Assembly (NCBI RefSeq): GCF_031143425.1
Contig: NC_090437.1
Span: forward strand, 1,177,540,863 to 1,177,604,862
DNA length: 64,000 nucleotides
DNA from: Pleurodeles waltl
Lineage: Eukaryota; Chordata; Amphibia; Caudata; Salamandridae
Direction of reading: 5' to 3'
Under the pieces are notes generated by a model, which was not told the origin of the DNA, did not search any database, and saw nothing but the letters and a program-made list of their open reading frames with translations. Numbering within the stretch: position 1 is the stretch's first letter; each line of letters begins with the position of its first letter. Positions 22,660 through 34,177 of the stretch are shown here, in pieces. A program made the translations under genes and the position numbers.

Positions 22660-24300
22660 TCTCACCTTGTAGTAATGACACAAATACGTATCAGATCGAG
22701 TTAGCTCAGTCCTTGGTAGCTGTGGCACAGAGCTGTCAGGGTTTAGCAAATCATTAAGTAGTACCAAAACAGTAAATAGGAAAAAAACACAACACAAAAA
22801 ATCCAACACTAATTTATAAAGATAGGTTAAACTTATATCTTAAAAGAAAACTGAATATCAAAAACCTACCAGAAGGGTACAGAGATATGCATTTTAAAAG
22901 AACCACTAAATCACTACAAGAAATAATTGCAATCGACCACAATAACATTTTATGGCTAGCCAGGACAGGTAGCAAACAGATATTTAGGCAATCTTGGACG
23001 TAATAACTCCGAGAGGGAGCCAATCATTGGGACCATACAGATATTGGTCAGTTTTGGCAGTCTTGAGTCCAGTTCTAAATCCATAGACAGGACCACTATT
23101 GAAGTCAATGCAGTGGTCCTGATGCAAGGGATGCAGGGTGGTGAAGGATTCTGCAGATGCTGGGAATGCTGAGCTGGCGTAATGGGTCTTCCTGTGGCCA
23201 GCATGTCAGTCCTCAAGCTTGTGTGTAGTGACTTTGGCATTAGAGGTTGATCTTTGACAGTGTCCAGGTGAAGTTGAACACAAGAATAGTTGCCACTAGT
23301 CTTCTGGTCTCTGGGTACAGCCAACCCAGCAGTTCCTTGTAGTTGCAAATAGCGTTCTTCCTGGGCAAACAAACTGCACTTTAATGGCCTTCATGGGTCC
23401 ACTTAACTTGGGGACAGCTCATGAGGGTCAGGACTCAGTCCCCCAAGCTGCAAGTTGGTGTCCAGCAGTGGTCAGGCTATTTGGTGTTGGGCTCTCAGGG
23501 GTGCAGGCCTATCAGCTTTTTTGGCCATGTAGCTGTAACAGAGAGTCTGACAAATGACTCTTAGAGTAGCTCTTCTGTCTGGTACTTTTCCATGAGTGAG
23601 GCACTGCTCCTGCAGCTCTCTTTTTCTCAGTCCACAGGTGCAGCAGGAGCAGCCCAGTCTTTGCTACAGACTCTCTTTTCTGGGTCCAGGGAGCAGCAGG
23701 GCAGCCACTCTTCAGTCCTTCTCCTAATACCGTAGTGATCCGAGGTATGGGTGCAAGGAGTGCCATTTTTATGCCCTCTAAGACCCTAGGGGTGGTTGTG
23801 GTTAACTAGCCAAAGGGCTACCAGGTCCGCACCTGCCTGATGATTACTTCCTGTGAAGTGTGGCATCTAGCTATCCGAGGGTGTACTATTCTGCCAATCC
23901 CAACATGATGAGACCTTTCTCTCAGTGTGTGTACCACCCCAGCCCACGTTATCGATATGGTAACCTATGGGCTACACTCCCTTTGAAAAACTGGTTTGAG
24001 AACAGCTTTTCTTCCTTTGCCCATCAAAGGCAGCTTCTCATTTGCAGCATGCCATTTGGGCTCACACCCACTCTGGCCATTTTGTCAGGAGGAGATCACA
24101 CTTCTTCCCTTGGCAGGTCCTTTGTTACTGTCCCTGAGAGTCATTCTCACCTCTCCCCTAGAGTGCAGCAGGTTGTCTCACAGACAACACCTGTTTCCAA
24201 CAGAAACAGCTAATCGAAAACTCTCTTTGGTCGGAGGAAATACTGTCTATACATAGTAGGTTCACCTCTCTTCTTTATTAACTTAGGTAACTGGACACAT
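22660..24300 (-). mobile_element. Probable degenerate gypsy-type LTR (sense on minus strand)
   Basis: Layout and composition resemble the better-defined LTRs of the window read on the minus strand. A TATA-like gcataaaaat lies near 23768-23778. Downstream on that strand is a run of ggactg/ctgctgc/ctggaccc blocks, as in 59640-59760. An A-rich tract at 22770-22860 resembles the one near the other end of the LTRs. Termini and target duplication are not recognisable, so boundaries are rough and the call is tentative. Confidence 0.4.
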
Positions 24301-26922
24301 AAACGCTCGAAGCACCCTCCATCCTGGCAGCTACCGCTTCAGCCTCTGTGAGATCTACGTTACCCAGGGGTAGTTTATTTTCCTTGACATGCCTCACAAG
24401 AGTTGGTCCTTTATTTGTTTTCATTCTCTCACAATAGTTTGTAACTGAGCTTTTTGTATTTTCAACATGGCATTATGCATCACAGGCATCTCCAGTGAAC
24501 CTTGCAGGGTTTTTGTAGGATCAACATTATGTCCAACATGGAGGCCAAGGGCGACGTTGACATCTCCAAATTTAGGGCTGAGTTATGCACCGAACCGCCT
24601 GTTTCTTCATTTATTAGTAGCGTTAACTGTCACATGAGCTGTCTATTCCCTCCCTACTTTTTGTTTAACTAACTCCTCAACCGTCCCCCATTCTTCCCTC
24701 CCTTCTTTGTCACCCTGTTATCAAATAGGGAGAAGAGAAATGGTGATGAAGAAAACAGTCCAACATATCTAGGTAAGCTATGGAGGGTAGCTTTAGGTGC
24801 GAGAGTCAACAGAAGTTGTTCCCCATGCTACTGGGCATCCCTTCACTAGAGATTTCAACTAAAGTTGAACTTAACATTTTTTTAAGTGTTTGCCCTCACA
24901 ATCCCTGATTGATTTAATAACTGATGACCCCTCCGTCTCACTTGGTGAGGAGTTGTTATGGGGGGCATGCTTCTTTACATTATGCTGTGCAGATCTCCTT
25001 GTACCATCTTTTTGTGCCACCTGAATTTTTTCTGGGGTCGCATATCCTACTGTAGTAGTTACTCCCTTCTGTGAATGACTGCTTGATCTATGGTGTGCTC
25101 TACCTCTTGCCGGTGCCATTCTTTTGTGTTATTTTACACTTGGAGTTCTATTGCAGGGGTGGCTGCAGTACACTTTAAGGGTTAGCAGCCACCCCACATC
25201 CCCCGCAAGCTCCTCTAACAGTATGAAGAGTTAAGAGGCAAGGGGTGGCAACTCTGGGTGTTGTTTTGTCAGGTATGTTTGGTTTTATATGTCTCTCACT
25301 TAATGGTACTCTTTTATGGTTAGAAAGTGCAAGTTTCTTTCTTGGGTGTTTCTTCTCAATTGCCTCAGAGTGGGGTTAATGTGAATAGTATCAGCCTTCA
25401 GCTGTACTTATTAGGTTAGATCCATATCTTCTGGGTGCATAAACTCAATAAAAATGTGCCCAAATAAAATAAATTGCCTTACCCTTTAGTTACAAACAAA
25501 ACCTTCAAAAACCAATTACTGGTGCTCATAGCAATTTATGTGGAGGAGTAATAAGGATTCCTATCATAGAAACCTCTAAACTGACCCACTACTTTCACCC
25601 TCCCTCTTCCTGCTCCAAATCTGTAACTGCTCACACACCTGTGTGAACCATGCTCCTCCAGCGGGGTGTAGTGTCTTGCCAATGGTCTTCCACATGGTCA
25701 GGACTGCTCCCCGTGTAGTGCCTTAGGCTTGCAGTGGCTTTAGGTCTGGTGGCTTAGGTCTAGTCTCCCATTGTGTCCTGACATCCTGTGGCGTCAGTCT
25801 CTCTACATCCAGAATACTCTCAGCAAAGTTGGCATTGGCGTCTGGCATCAGGTGATGACTCCTCCCTCCAGCTCTCACCACTGTCATGTGTCGGATGGGT
25901 CCTCTCAGGTGGAAGAACCTCCCCTGTGCCAGGTCCTCGCTCGATAGTTAAGCAGCCAAGGACCGCTCTGCCAGCCAGGATTCACTAGCAAAGGGACAGG
26001 CACTGTGCCTAGAGTTCCATGTGGGAGACACCCAAGGGTTCAGGATGTCACTGTCAGTCACTTGGCCTGCTGCAGCTAAGGAGGAAGGTACACTGACAGA
26101 AGCCTTGCTATGACTTTTACTTCCTCTAGATGGTCAGGTTTGATCAGCTAGCTAACAGTGCTCCATCTGTACCCCTGAACACTCCAGGGTACCAGATGGT
26201 ATTTTGAACCTCGAACATGACTAGTCGGTTTCTCAAGGAAATTGTGGAAACAGAGCTACCCTTTCATTGTCACACTTCATACCCAGAATGAGAAACAAAA
26301 AGGATGGGGAAATTACTTTTAAAACAATTATTGGAACAATCTTACTCTAGCATAAAAAAATGAGTTGACATTATGATATGACTGCAAGAGGAGAGCTGTC
26401 TCCACGGACAATCTGAATACTCAGGGCTTTGTGTTCTGTGTGCCTAGCCTTGAATGGAGCACACAGACTATATGGCATCAACGCTTACAGGGAACAAGCT
26501 GCATCTACAGTAATTTCTCAGTGCATTATCGCGTGAGTCAAAAGCCATGTAAAGTGTCACTATCAGGAAAGAAATGCTAACTCAAAATGTGCATTTTAAA
26601 ACTGAGTCATTAAGAAAGGCCTCTCATGATTTACCACACTATGGTTTCCACCAGAGCAGTTGCCGACCCTGGTGGGGCCAAGTGCTGATCCAAGAACTTC
26701 ACTAAACCATCCAGTCCATATTGGTGACAGGTGGTGTTTAATCAATGCAAGCTTATAACCACACTTACTGGGAATTCCTGGGAAATAATTGCAATCCCCA
26801 ATCTCTACCATGGATGGAGTTCAACAGGTTATCTGCACCTGTCTGCAAATTGAAGATGCACACTCATCTCTTCACTCTAGCTTGTGTGCAACGCTGGATA
26901 TCTAAGGGAATCACAGTCCTGT
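24301..26922. other. Intergenic, nothing firmly recognised
   Basis: About 2.6 kb without a supported gene. A minus-strand frame at 24871-25119 (82 codons, true ATG, Arg/Ser/His-rich start) has no motif I recognise. A small palindrome, ggtggctgcag...agcagccacc, lies around 25157-25193. Confidence 0.4.
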
Positions 26923-29106
26923 TGTTAGAAATGGGGTCTTTGGTTGGCAGTCAGGTTACCCTGTCCAAGCAAGGACCCTCACTCTAGTCAGGGTAAAAGG
27001 GAATCACCCTCAGCTAACCCCTGCTCACCCCACTGGTAGCTTGGCACGAGCAGTAGGCTTAACTTAAGAGTGCTAGGTATAAAGTATTTGTACCAACACA
27101 CACAGTAACTTAATGAAAGCACTACAAAAAGACACAACACAGGTTTAGAAAAATAGAAAATATTTATCTAGACAAAACAAGACCAAAACGATAAAAATCC
27201 ACAATACACAAGTCAAGTTATCAACAAAAATGCAAGAGTCTTCATGTAATTTTAAACACAACACTAACGCTGTTAGCGTAAAAATGTACCTTGGGTGTGC
27301 CAAAAATAACTCCGCACAGGCGAGTGTACGTCAAAAAGGGCTTGCAATGCGTCAATTTCACTCACAAGCAAGGCGTAGTTTCTCCTTTAGTCGGGTCGGC
27401 GTGCGTCATTTCTTCTCTCTGCAGGAGAGCGATGCGTCAATCGGGTCAGCACTCTCGGATCCGGGCAGTCCTTGCGTTGTTTTTACATGCCCATCGGTGT
27501 TTTCGTTGGAAATCCAGCTGCCCGTTGATCCGAAAACCACGCAGGGCGGGTTGCAATCTCACCAGCCTCTATCTGCGATGCTGTGCGTTGTTTCTCCAGC
27601 CCCAGGTGTAAATCTTCAGGTCGCGTTGCAGGCGAGCGTCAATTTTTAGCCGCAAAATGAGCGGCACGTCGATTTTTCAGGCGCAGATTGGAGTTGCATC
27701 GATCTTTTCCCCGAACGGCGGTCTGTGCATGGATTTCTCACTCTTGGGCAGCCAGCTTCTCCTTTCAGGGACCCAGGAACTGGATGGGCACCACTTGGCA
27801 GAGTAAGCGTTTCTCCAGAGACTCTTTGCTGTCCCTGAGACTTCAAACAACAGGAGGCAAGCTCTAAATCAAGCCCTTGGAGATCTTCACAAGAAGGAAG
27901 GCAACAAAATTCCAGTCTTTGTCCTCTTAGCACAGGCAGAAGCAGCAACTGCAGGATAGCTCCACAAAGCAAAGACACAGTCAGGGCAGCTCTTCTTCTT
28001 CAGCTCTTCAGCTCTTCTCCAGGCAGAGGTTCCTCTTGGTTGCCAGAAGTGTTCTAAAGTCTGTGGTTTTGGGTGCCCTTCTTATACCCATTTTGCCCGT
28101 TGAAGTAGGCCTACTTCAAAGGAAAGTCTCTTGATTGTGAAATCCTGCCTTGCCCAGGCCCAGAGACACACCAGGGGGTTGGAGACTGCGTTGTGTGAGG
28201 GCAGGCACAGCCCTTTCAGGTGTGAGTGACCACTCCCCCCCTCCCTCCTAGCATGGATGGTTCAGCAGGAAATGCAGACTACACTCCAGCTCCCTTTGTG
28301 TCACTGTCTAGTGAGAGGTGCAACCAGCCCAACTGTCAAACTGACCCAGACAGGAAATCCACAAACAGGCAGCGTCACAGAAATGGTTTAAGCAGAGAAA
28401 ATACCCACTTTCTAAAAGTGGCATTTTCAAACACACAATTTTAAATCAACTTTACTAAAAGATGTATTTTTAAATTGTGAGCTCAGAGACCCCAGACTTC
28501 AAATGTCTATCCACTCCCAAAGGGAATCTACACTAATCATATTTAATGGTAGCCCCAAAGTTAACCTATGAGAAGGACAGGCCTTGCAACAGTGAAAAAC
28601 AAATGTAGCAATATTTCACTGTCAGGACATATAAAACACATTACTATATGTCCTACCTTAACCATACACTGCACCCTGCCCTTGGGGCTACCTAGCGCCT
28701 ACCTTAGGGGTGCCTTACATGTAAGAAAAGGGAAGGTTTAGGCCTGGCAAGTGGGTACACTTGCCAAGTCAAATTTACAGTTAAAAACTGCACACACAGA
28801 CACTGCAGTGGCAGGTCTGAGACATGATTACAGAGCTACTCATTTGGGTGGAACAACCAGTGCTGCAGGCCCACTAGTAGCATTTGATTTACAGGCCCTG
28901 GGCACCTCTAGTGCACTGTACTAGGGACTTACTAGTAAATCAAATATGCCAATCATAGATGAACCACTTGCACTTTAGCCCTGGTTAGCAGTGGTAAAGT
29001 GCCCAGAGTAACAAAACAGCAAAAACAGAGTCCAGCACACATCAACAATCTGGGAAACAGAGGCAAAAGGTTAAGGGAGACCACACCAAGGACGAAAAGT
29101 CTAACA
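26923..29106 (-). mobile_element. 3' LTR of the Gmr1-like gypsy element
   Basis: 2184 bases, tgttagaaat at the left and tctaaca at the right, adjoining the polypurine tract. Sense is minus: a TATA-like gggtataag reads on that strand near 28080-28090. The pol frame (RNase H) runs through the polypurine tract and ends inside this LTR at 29042. CpG-rich tgcgtc repeats occur at about 27340-27440. Confidence 0.88.
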
Positions 29107-29747
29107 AGTTCCCCCCCCAGCTGAAAGTGGGGAGCAACTTCCCAACCTCATGTGAGTTCTCATCACTAAGGTGGAAGAACCTGGACAGACCATCAGCATT
29201 GGCGGGTTCTGTACCAGGACAGTGTTCCACCGTAAAGTCCATCCCCTGTAGGGAAATGGACCACCTCAACAGTTTGGGATCCTCACCACTCATCGGCATT
29301 AACCATCTGAGGGGCCTGTGGTCGGTCTGAACCCGGAAGTGAGCCACAAACAAGTAGGGTCTTAGCTTCTTCAGCACCCAGACCACAGCAAACGATTCAC
29401 GTTCTATGGCATGCCACCTATGTTCCCTGGGAAGTAACCTCCAGCTAATGAAGGCTATGGGTTGATCTAGGCCCTCTTCATTAAGCTGTGAGAGTACTGC
29501 TCCAATACCATGCTCTGAGGCATCTGTTTGAACAACAAACTCCTTGGAGTAGTCAGGCGCCTTCAGCACAGGTGCTGTGCACATGGCAGCCTTCAGGGCA
29601 TCAAAAGCGTTCTGGCAAGCCTCTGTCCAGATCACTTTCCTGGGTTGCTTCTTTGAAGTCAACTCAGTCAAGGGGGTAACAATGGTACCATAACCCTTGA
29701 CAAACCTCCTGTAGTATCCTGTGAAACCTAGGAAGGCTCTCTCTTCA
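29042..29747 (-). pseudogene. Gypsy RT thumb and RNase H remnant
   Basis: From about 29747 the frame shifts by one relative to the upstream RT piece and reads FLGFTGYYRRFV, the connection just after the RT palm, then VQTDASEHGIGAVLSQ (RNase H first Asp region, about 29530), FAVVWVLKKLRPYLF and LRWLMPM. It ends in the LTR at 29042. RNase H would remove the RNA template during reverse transcription. The piece is well preserved, but its frame is disconnected from RT. Confidence 0.8.
29107..29121 (-). other. Polypurine tract of the gypsy element
   Basis: On the minus strand a run of G followed by aact directly abuts the LTR start TGTTAG. It would prime plus-strand DNA synthesis. It is also translated as part of the pol frame. 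Confidence 0.75.
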
Positions 29748-30675
29748 GTCTGGGTCTTGGGAAGCTCCCAAGCAGAATGGTATCAGTTTTTGGCTGTATG
29801 GGTGCCATCTGGTCACTCCCCACCTGGTGTCCTAAGTACACCAAAGAACCCTGCCCTATTTGGCACTTGCTTGCCTTAATAGTGAGGCCTGCCTTCTGCA
29901 GGGCCTCTAACACTCTCCAGAGGTGTTGCAAGTGTTCCTCCCATGTGAAACTAAACACAGCAATGTCATACAGGTAGGCAGCACTGAACTCATCCAGCCC
30001 AGCCAAAACCTGGTTGACCAACCTCTGAAAGGTGGCAGGGGCATTCTTCATCCCAAATGGCATCACTTTAAATTGAAAGTGTCCATCTGGAGTAGAGAAT
30101 GCTGACCTCTCCTTGGTCCCCTCAGTTAAGGCAATCTGCCAGTGCCCAGATGTTAAATCAAACGTACTGAGGTACTTGGCAGCTCCCAACCGGTCAATGA
30201 GCTCATCAGCTTGGGGAATGGGGTGTGTGTCAGTCTTGCTGACTGCATTGAGCCCACGGTAGTCCACACAGAACCGGAGTTCTGGAGTGGCACCAGGTAC
30301 AGTAGCCTTTGGGACCAATACCACTGGGCTGGCCCAAGGACTGCTGGAGTCCTCAATAACCCCTACGGTTAACATTTTGGATACTTCATCCTTAATGCAA
30401 GCCCTGACCCTGTCAGTCACCCTGTAGACTTTCTGTTTAATGGGTGTACTGTCCCCAGTGTCCACATCATGTGTGCACAAGTGTGTGACTCCTGGGATCA
30501 GGGAAAACAGTGAGGCAAACTGTCCCAACACGTGGCGACAGTCACCCTGCTGCTCCTCAGTCAGGGATGGGGAGAGGATCACTCCCTCCACAGACCCATC
30601 TTTTTCTCCTGCAGACAGGAGGTCAGGAAGAGGCTCACTCTCCTCCTCCACCCCATCATCTGTCACAAGGCGCAT
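29728..30675 (-). pseudogene. Gypsy reverse transcriptase remnant
   Basis: A 315-codon minus-strand frame with gypsy RT blocks in order: SSSPWASPVVLVPK, FCVDYRGLNAVS, YLSTFDLTSGHWQIAL (motif A), FKVMPFGMKNAPATFQRLVN and the motif C box. The box reads YLYDIAVFS: the codon at 29968-29970 gives Tyr where the first of the two catalytic Asp residues should be, so the enzyme would be inactive even without the frameshifts. The frame ends in a shift near 29745. Upstream, the same phase continues into the integrase pieces through stop codons, consistent with an original integrase-RT polyprotein. Confidence 0.85.
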
Positions 30676-30900
30676 AGACAGTTCAGTCCGCTCAAAGTGC
30701 GGCTTGAGATGGTTGACATGCAGGGCCCTTCAAGGTTTCCTTGGAGACTGCAAGTCCACCAGGTAGGTGACTTCACTCTTGCGCTCCACTACCACAAATG
30801 GCCCAGTCCACTTGTCCTGGACCACCCGAGGCTCCACTGGTGCCATCACCCATACTTTTTGTCCAGGTTGAAACTCGACCAGGGTGGCATTCTGGTCATA

Positions 30901-31767
30901 TCAGTGTTTCATATCCTCCTGGCTTGCTTCCAGGTTCTGTGCGAGACTCCTGAAGCGGGCAGTCTGGCTTCTCAAAGCCAGCATGTAGCTAAATACATCC
31001 TGGGGGGGTTTACTAGGAGATTTCTCCAAAGCCTCCTTGACCAGACTTAAAGGTCCCCTCACAGGGTGGCCATAGATGAGCCCAAAGGGACTAAACCCAA
31101 CTCCCTTTTGAGGCACCTCTCCGCAAGTGAACAGAAGGCATGGCAAGAGGACGTCCCACTTCCACCTCCAAGGCTCTGAGAGGCCCTGAATCATGCCTTA
31201 CAAGGTGTGGTTGAATCTCTCAACCAGACCATTACTTTGGGGGTGTTAATGGGTGGTGAACTTGTAGATCACCCCACACACCTTCCACAGAGACTTCATA
31301 TATGTTGATATGATGTTGGTACCCCTATCAGATACCACTTCCGTGGGGAACCCCATGCGGGTAAAAACCCCCATCAGTGCACGACCCACCACAGGGGAAG
31401 TGACTGACCTCAGAGGAATGGCTTCTGGGTACCGGGTGACATGGTCCACCAAGACCAGGATGAACCATTTGCCCATGGCTGTCTTGGGATCCAGAGGCCC
31501 CACAATATCAATACCTACCCTTTCAAAGGGAGTACTAACAACAGGTAAAGGTTAGAGAGGAGTCTTACATTTCCCCCCACTCTTGCCACTTGCCTGACAA
31601 GTTGGGCAAGACCTACACTGTTCAGCAGAATGCTTGTGCATCTGGGGCCAATAGAAGTGGGAGACAAGCCTCTTATAGGTCTTGTCCTGCCCCAGATGTC
31701 CTGCCAAAGGCACATCATGAGCCAACCCCTGTAGGAAGGCCCTGAAGCACTGGAGTACCACCAACAT
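30901..31767 (-). pseudogene. Gypsy integrase remnant, located upstream of RT
   Basis: Three pieces in one minus-strand phase, separated by stops. Piece 31767-31552 has the HHCC-type zinc-binding region (GHLGQDKTYKRL...CRSCPTCQ). Piece 31503-31246 has the catalytic core, with MGPLDP...FILVLVDHVTRYPEAIPL and VVSDRGTN. Piece 31194-30901 has the distal core and C-terminal part (FSPFGLIYGHPVRGPL). The integrase would join element DNA to host DNA. Its place before RT defines the Gmr1-like gene order. Stops at 31552-31554 and 31246 and a further break before RT make it non-functional. Confidence 0.82.
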
Positions 31768-31852
31768 ACGAGCTGACCCAGGCTGAGGAACCTGAGGCTC
31801 ACTATACAGGAGGCCAATAGATCAGGTGAGTACTGGGCTCCTCGCCAGCCGC

Positions 31853-32540
31853 CTAGGCTGCAGCCTGCTGCCGCAGTCCCCCTAGAGTAGGGCAAGTTTT
31901 CTGTGCTTCACTGAATGCCTCCCTGGTGGGTCCCCCTTCCTGCTGCCACTGCCACATCTCAGGGACCTCCTCCAGTTCAGCCACTTGTTCCCCTGTAGGC
32001 TCTGGGGTGTCACCCTCAGGCTCCACCTCCTCCCAGACCGTGGGAACCTCTGGGGCCAGTTTCCCATGCCCCCTTCCCTTCCTCTTCTTAGCGGTCCCGT
32101 GGGCCACTGTTTCAGGCTCCAGGGGCTCTTGACCACCCTGACGGGCTGCCATTGACCGGGTGGATATGCAAACCCACCCAGGCAGACCCAACATCTCCAA
32201 GTGAGACCTGTGTTCCACCTCCTTCCAAGGGGAATCCTCCAGGTCATTGCCTAGTAAACAATCTACAGGTATGGTTGGACTCACAGCTACCTTCAAGAAA
32301 CCTGAGACCCCCCACCCATTCAAAGGGAACCTGCGCCACTCTGCACAGGCGCTCTGAGTTGTCCACTGCAAATACTTGGAGAAGTAGCCGGGGATCAATC
32401 TGCTCTTCAGACACCAGCTGACTCCTCACTGTAGTCACACTGGCTCCTGTGTCTCTCAGAGCCCCCACCCTCTGTCCATTGATGGTCACCCAGTGCCTGT
32501 ACTTCTTAGTGTTCTCAGGCATGAGGGTTCTCTGTACCAT
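31853..32540 (-). pseudogene. Gypsy aspartic protease remnant
   Basis: The minus-strand frame from 32540 carries GALRDTGASVTTVRSQLV, the D-T-G-A-S active site of a retropepsin. A frameshift near 32290 moves the reading into the 32398-31853 frame, which has VDCLLGNDLED, the conserved I/L-L-G-x-D block near the protease end. A Glu/Gly/Pro-rich linker toward integrase follows. Retropepsin would process the Gag-Pol polyprotein. Broken by the frameshift. Confidence 0.8.
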
Positions 32541-33933
32541 CTCACTGTCCCCAGTGAGACAAGGGTCATCTCAGCTGGCTCCCACCCACCTGGAACAAAC
32601 TCCTCCCCAAGCGCTACACGGGCTAAACCCTGGGACGGCGCACCAGTTGGTGACGGTGTACTTTTGGGGCATTTGGGGTCCCCGCACACATGACCCACCT
32701 GGTCACATGCATAACACTTATGTGGGGGTCCCCCTGCCACTGGCTTCCCTTTGGAGAACCATGGCTTCTTCTCAGTGGGGTCAGGGACTCCTTAGCATGG
32801 GAATCAGTTTGGGTCCCTTTAGAGAACTCTTTCTGTTTACCCTTATCCCCCCCTTTCTTCTGAGAGGGACCTTGCCCACCCTTGGTGTGGTCTCCCCCAT
32901 GCCTCTTTTGGACCCTGGTGCTCTCCCAGTGGTCCGCTTCCTGCACAAGCTTCCTGGTATCAGTAAGCTTGCTGTCAATTAGGTGCTGGAGCAGCTCTGG
33001 AAAACATAAACTGTACAAGTGCTCCCAAGCAATCAGATTGTAAAGCCCCTTATAAATAGTTACCTTACTGCTCTTCACCCAACCATCCAGTGACCTACAA
33101 TAAGAATCAACACATTCCAACCATGTTTGGGATTCCTTCTTCTTAAAGGACCTAAACATATTCTTCTACTGTTCAGGGGTGAGACCATACCTTGTGAGTA
33201 GGGCATCCCTCATGCTAGTGTAGGGGAGATTCTGAGCATCCCCTAAGGCTGTCAGTGTATCCCTCCACTCTACGTCAAAGTGCTTCCACAGACCCACCCC
33301 CTAATGTGCTTCAGGGACCAGATTCATGTGGAGAGCAGACTCATACCCCTTCAACCACAAGTATATGTCCTCTTCCCTCTTGTAATCCTTCACTAGGTCT
33401 TTTGGGATGTGTACCCTTCTTTCAGGCTGCACTGTCTTGTTGCTGCCACCATCTCTACTGGACTGGCTTCTCTGATCTAACTCTATTAATCTAAGCTTAT
33501 GAGCCAGTAGTATCTTCCTTTCCTCAATGGCCATCCTTCTCGACTTCAATCTATTTACTGAGCTTCTTCAACTCCAACTGGTAATCTCTCTCTGCCTGTC
33601 TGTCCTGTAACTCTGCAGGTGTCAGACCCTTAGATGAGACACTGCTACCTGCCCTGCAGACCTTCTCCCTGGACATAACAGGCCCACCCACAATACCATT
33701 GTGCATGGAACACTCTTCATCCTCCTCCTCATCTCCCTCATCCTCTGTGTGCCCTTTAGTGCTCTTGGTTGTCACCCAGGACCTCAGCGCCATTTGCAGC
33801 TCCTCCTTCTTGGATGAGCTCTTAATGGGACAGTCAAAACTTTTACAGAACTGCTTCAACTGAGCCTTGGTATAGCTCTCCAATTTCTCTAGGTCAGAAG
33901 CAGCTCTAACTGATGCATCTCTGCTTGGGACAT
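32486..33933 (-). pseudogene. Gypsy Gag remnant with SCAN-like region and zinc knuckle
   Basis: A likely start ATG is at 33933-33931, followed by a frame change near 33905. Then comes LESYTKAQLKQFCKSF...KKEELQMALRSW, a SAP-like helix pair, and a Glu/Asp-rich stretch. The 33549-33301 piece has IPKDLVKDYKREEDIYLWLKGYE. The 33159-32623 piece has ESQTWLECVDSYCRSLDGW and LYNLIAWEHLYSLCFPELL, resembling the capsid C-terminal fold from which vertebrate SCAN domains derive. The 32740-32486 piece has a zinc knuckle, CYACDQVGHVCGDPKC, with wider spacing between His and the last Cys than the usual four. Gag would form the particle and bind RNA. At least three frame breaks. Confidence 0.78.
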
Positions 33934-34159
33934 GATGAATATTTAAAACAAGTGCAAAGTTCCAAAGGCAGAAAAGCAAGTTCCCAAATGAAGTTTCAAA
34001 AAAGTCAATCAAGGGATCAGCAAGAAGTAGAACAAAAAGAAGTCCCAAAGAGAAAAGCAAAAATCACAAGACAAGTAATATGTGGTCACGTAGTGGTCTG
34101 AACTCCAACAGTAGTGTACACTTAAACACTGTATGTCAAGTACAAATAAAAGTCCAATC

Positions 34160-34177
34160 CCAACCGCTGATCACCAA
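34160..34177 (-). other. Gypsy primer-binding site
   Basis: On the minus strand, directly after the LTR end ...TTTCTAACA and one spacer base, TGGTGATCAGCGGTTGG begins. The TGG start one base after the 5' LTR is the usual form of a tRNA primer-binding site. I do not assign the tRNA. Confidence 0.7.

Noticed and set aside
24871..25119. An 82-codon minus-strand frame with a true ATG
   Set aside because: No recognisable motif, partner gene or repeat context. Kept only as a note in the intergenic entry.
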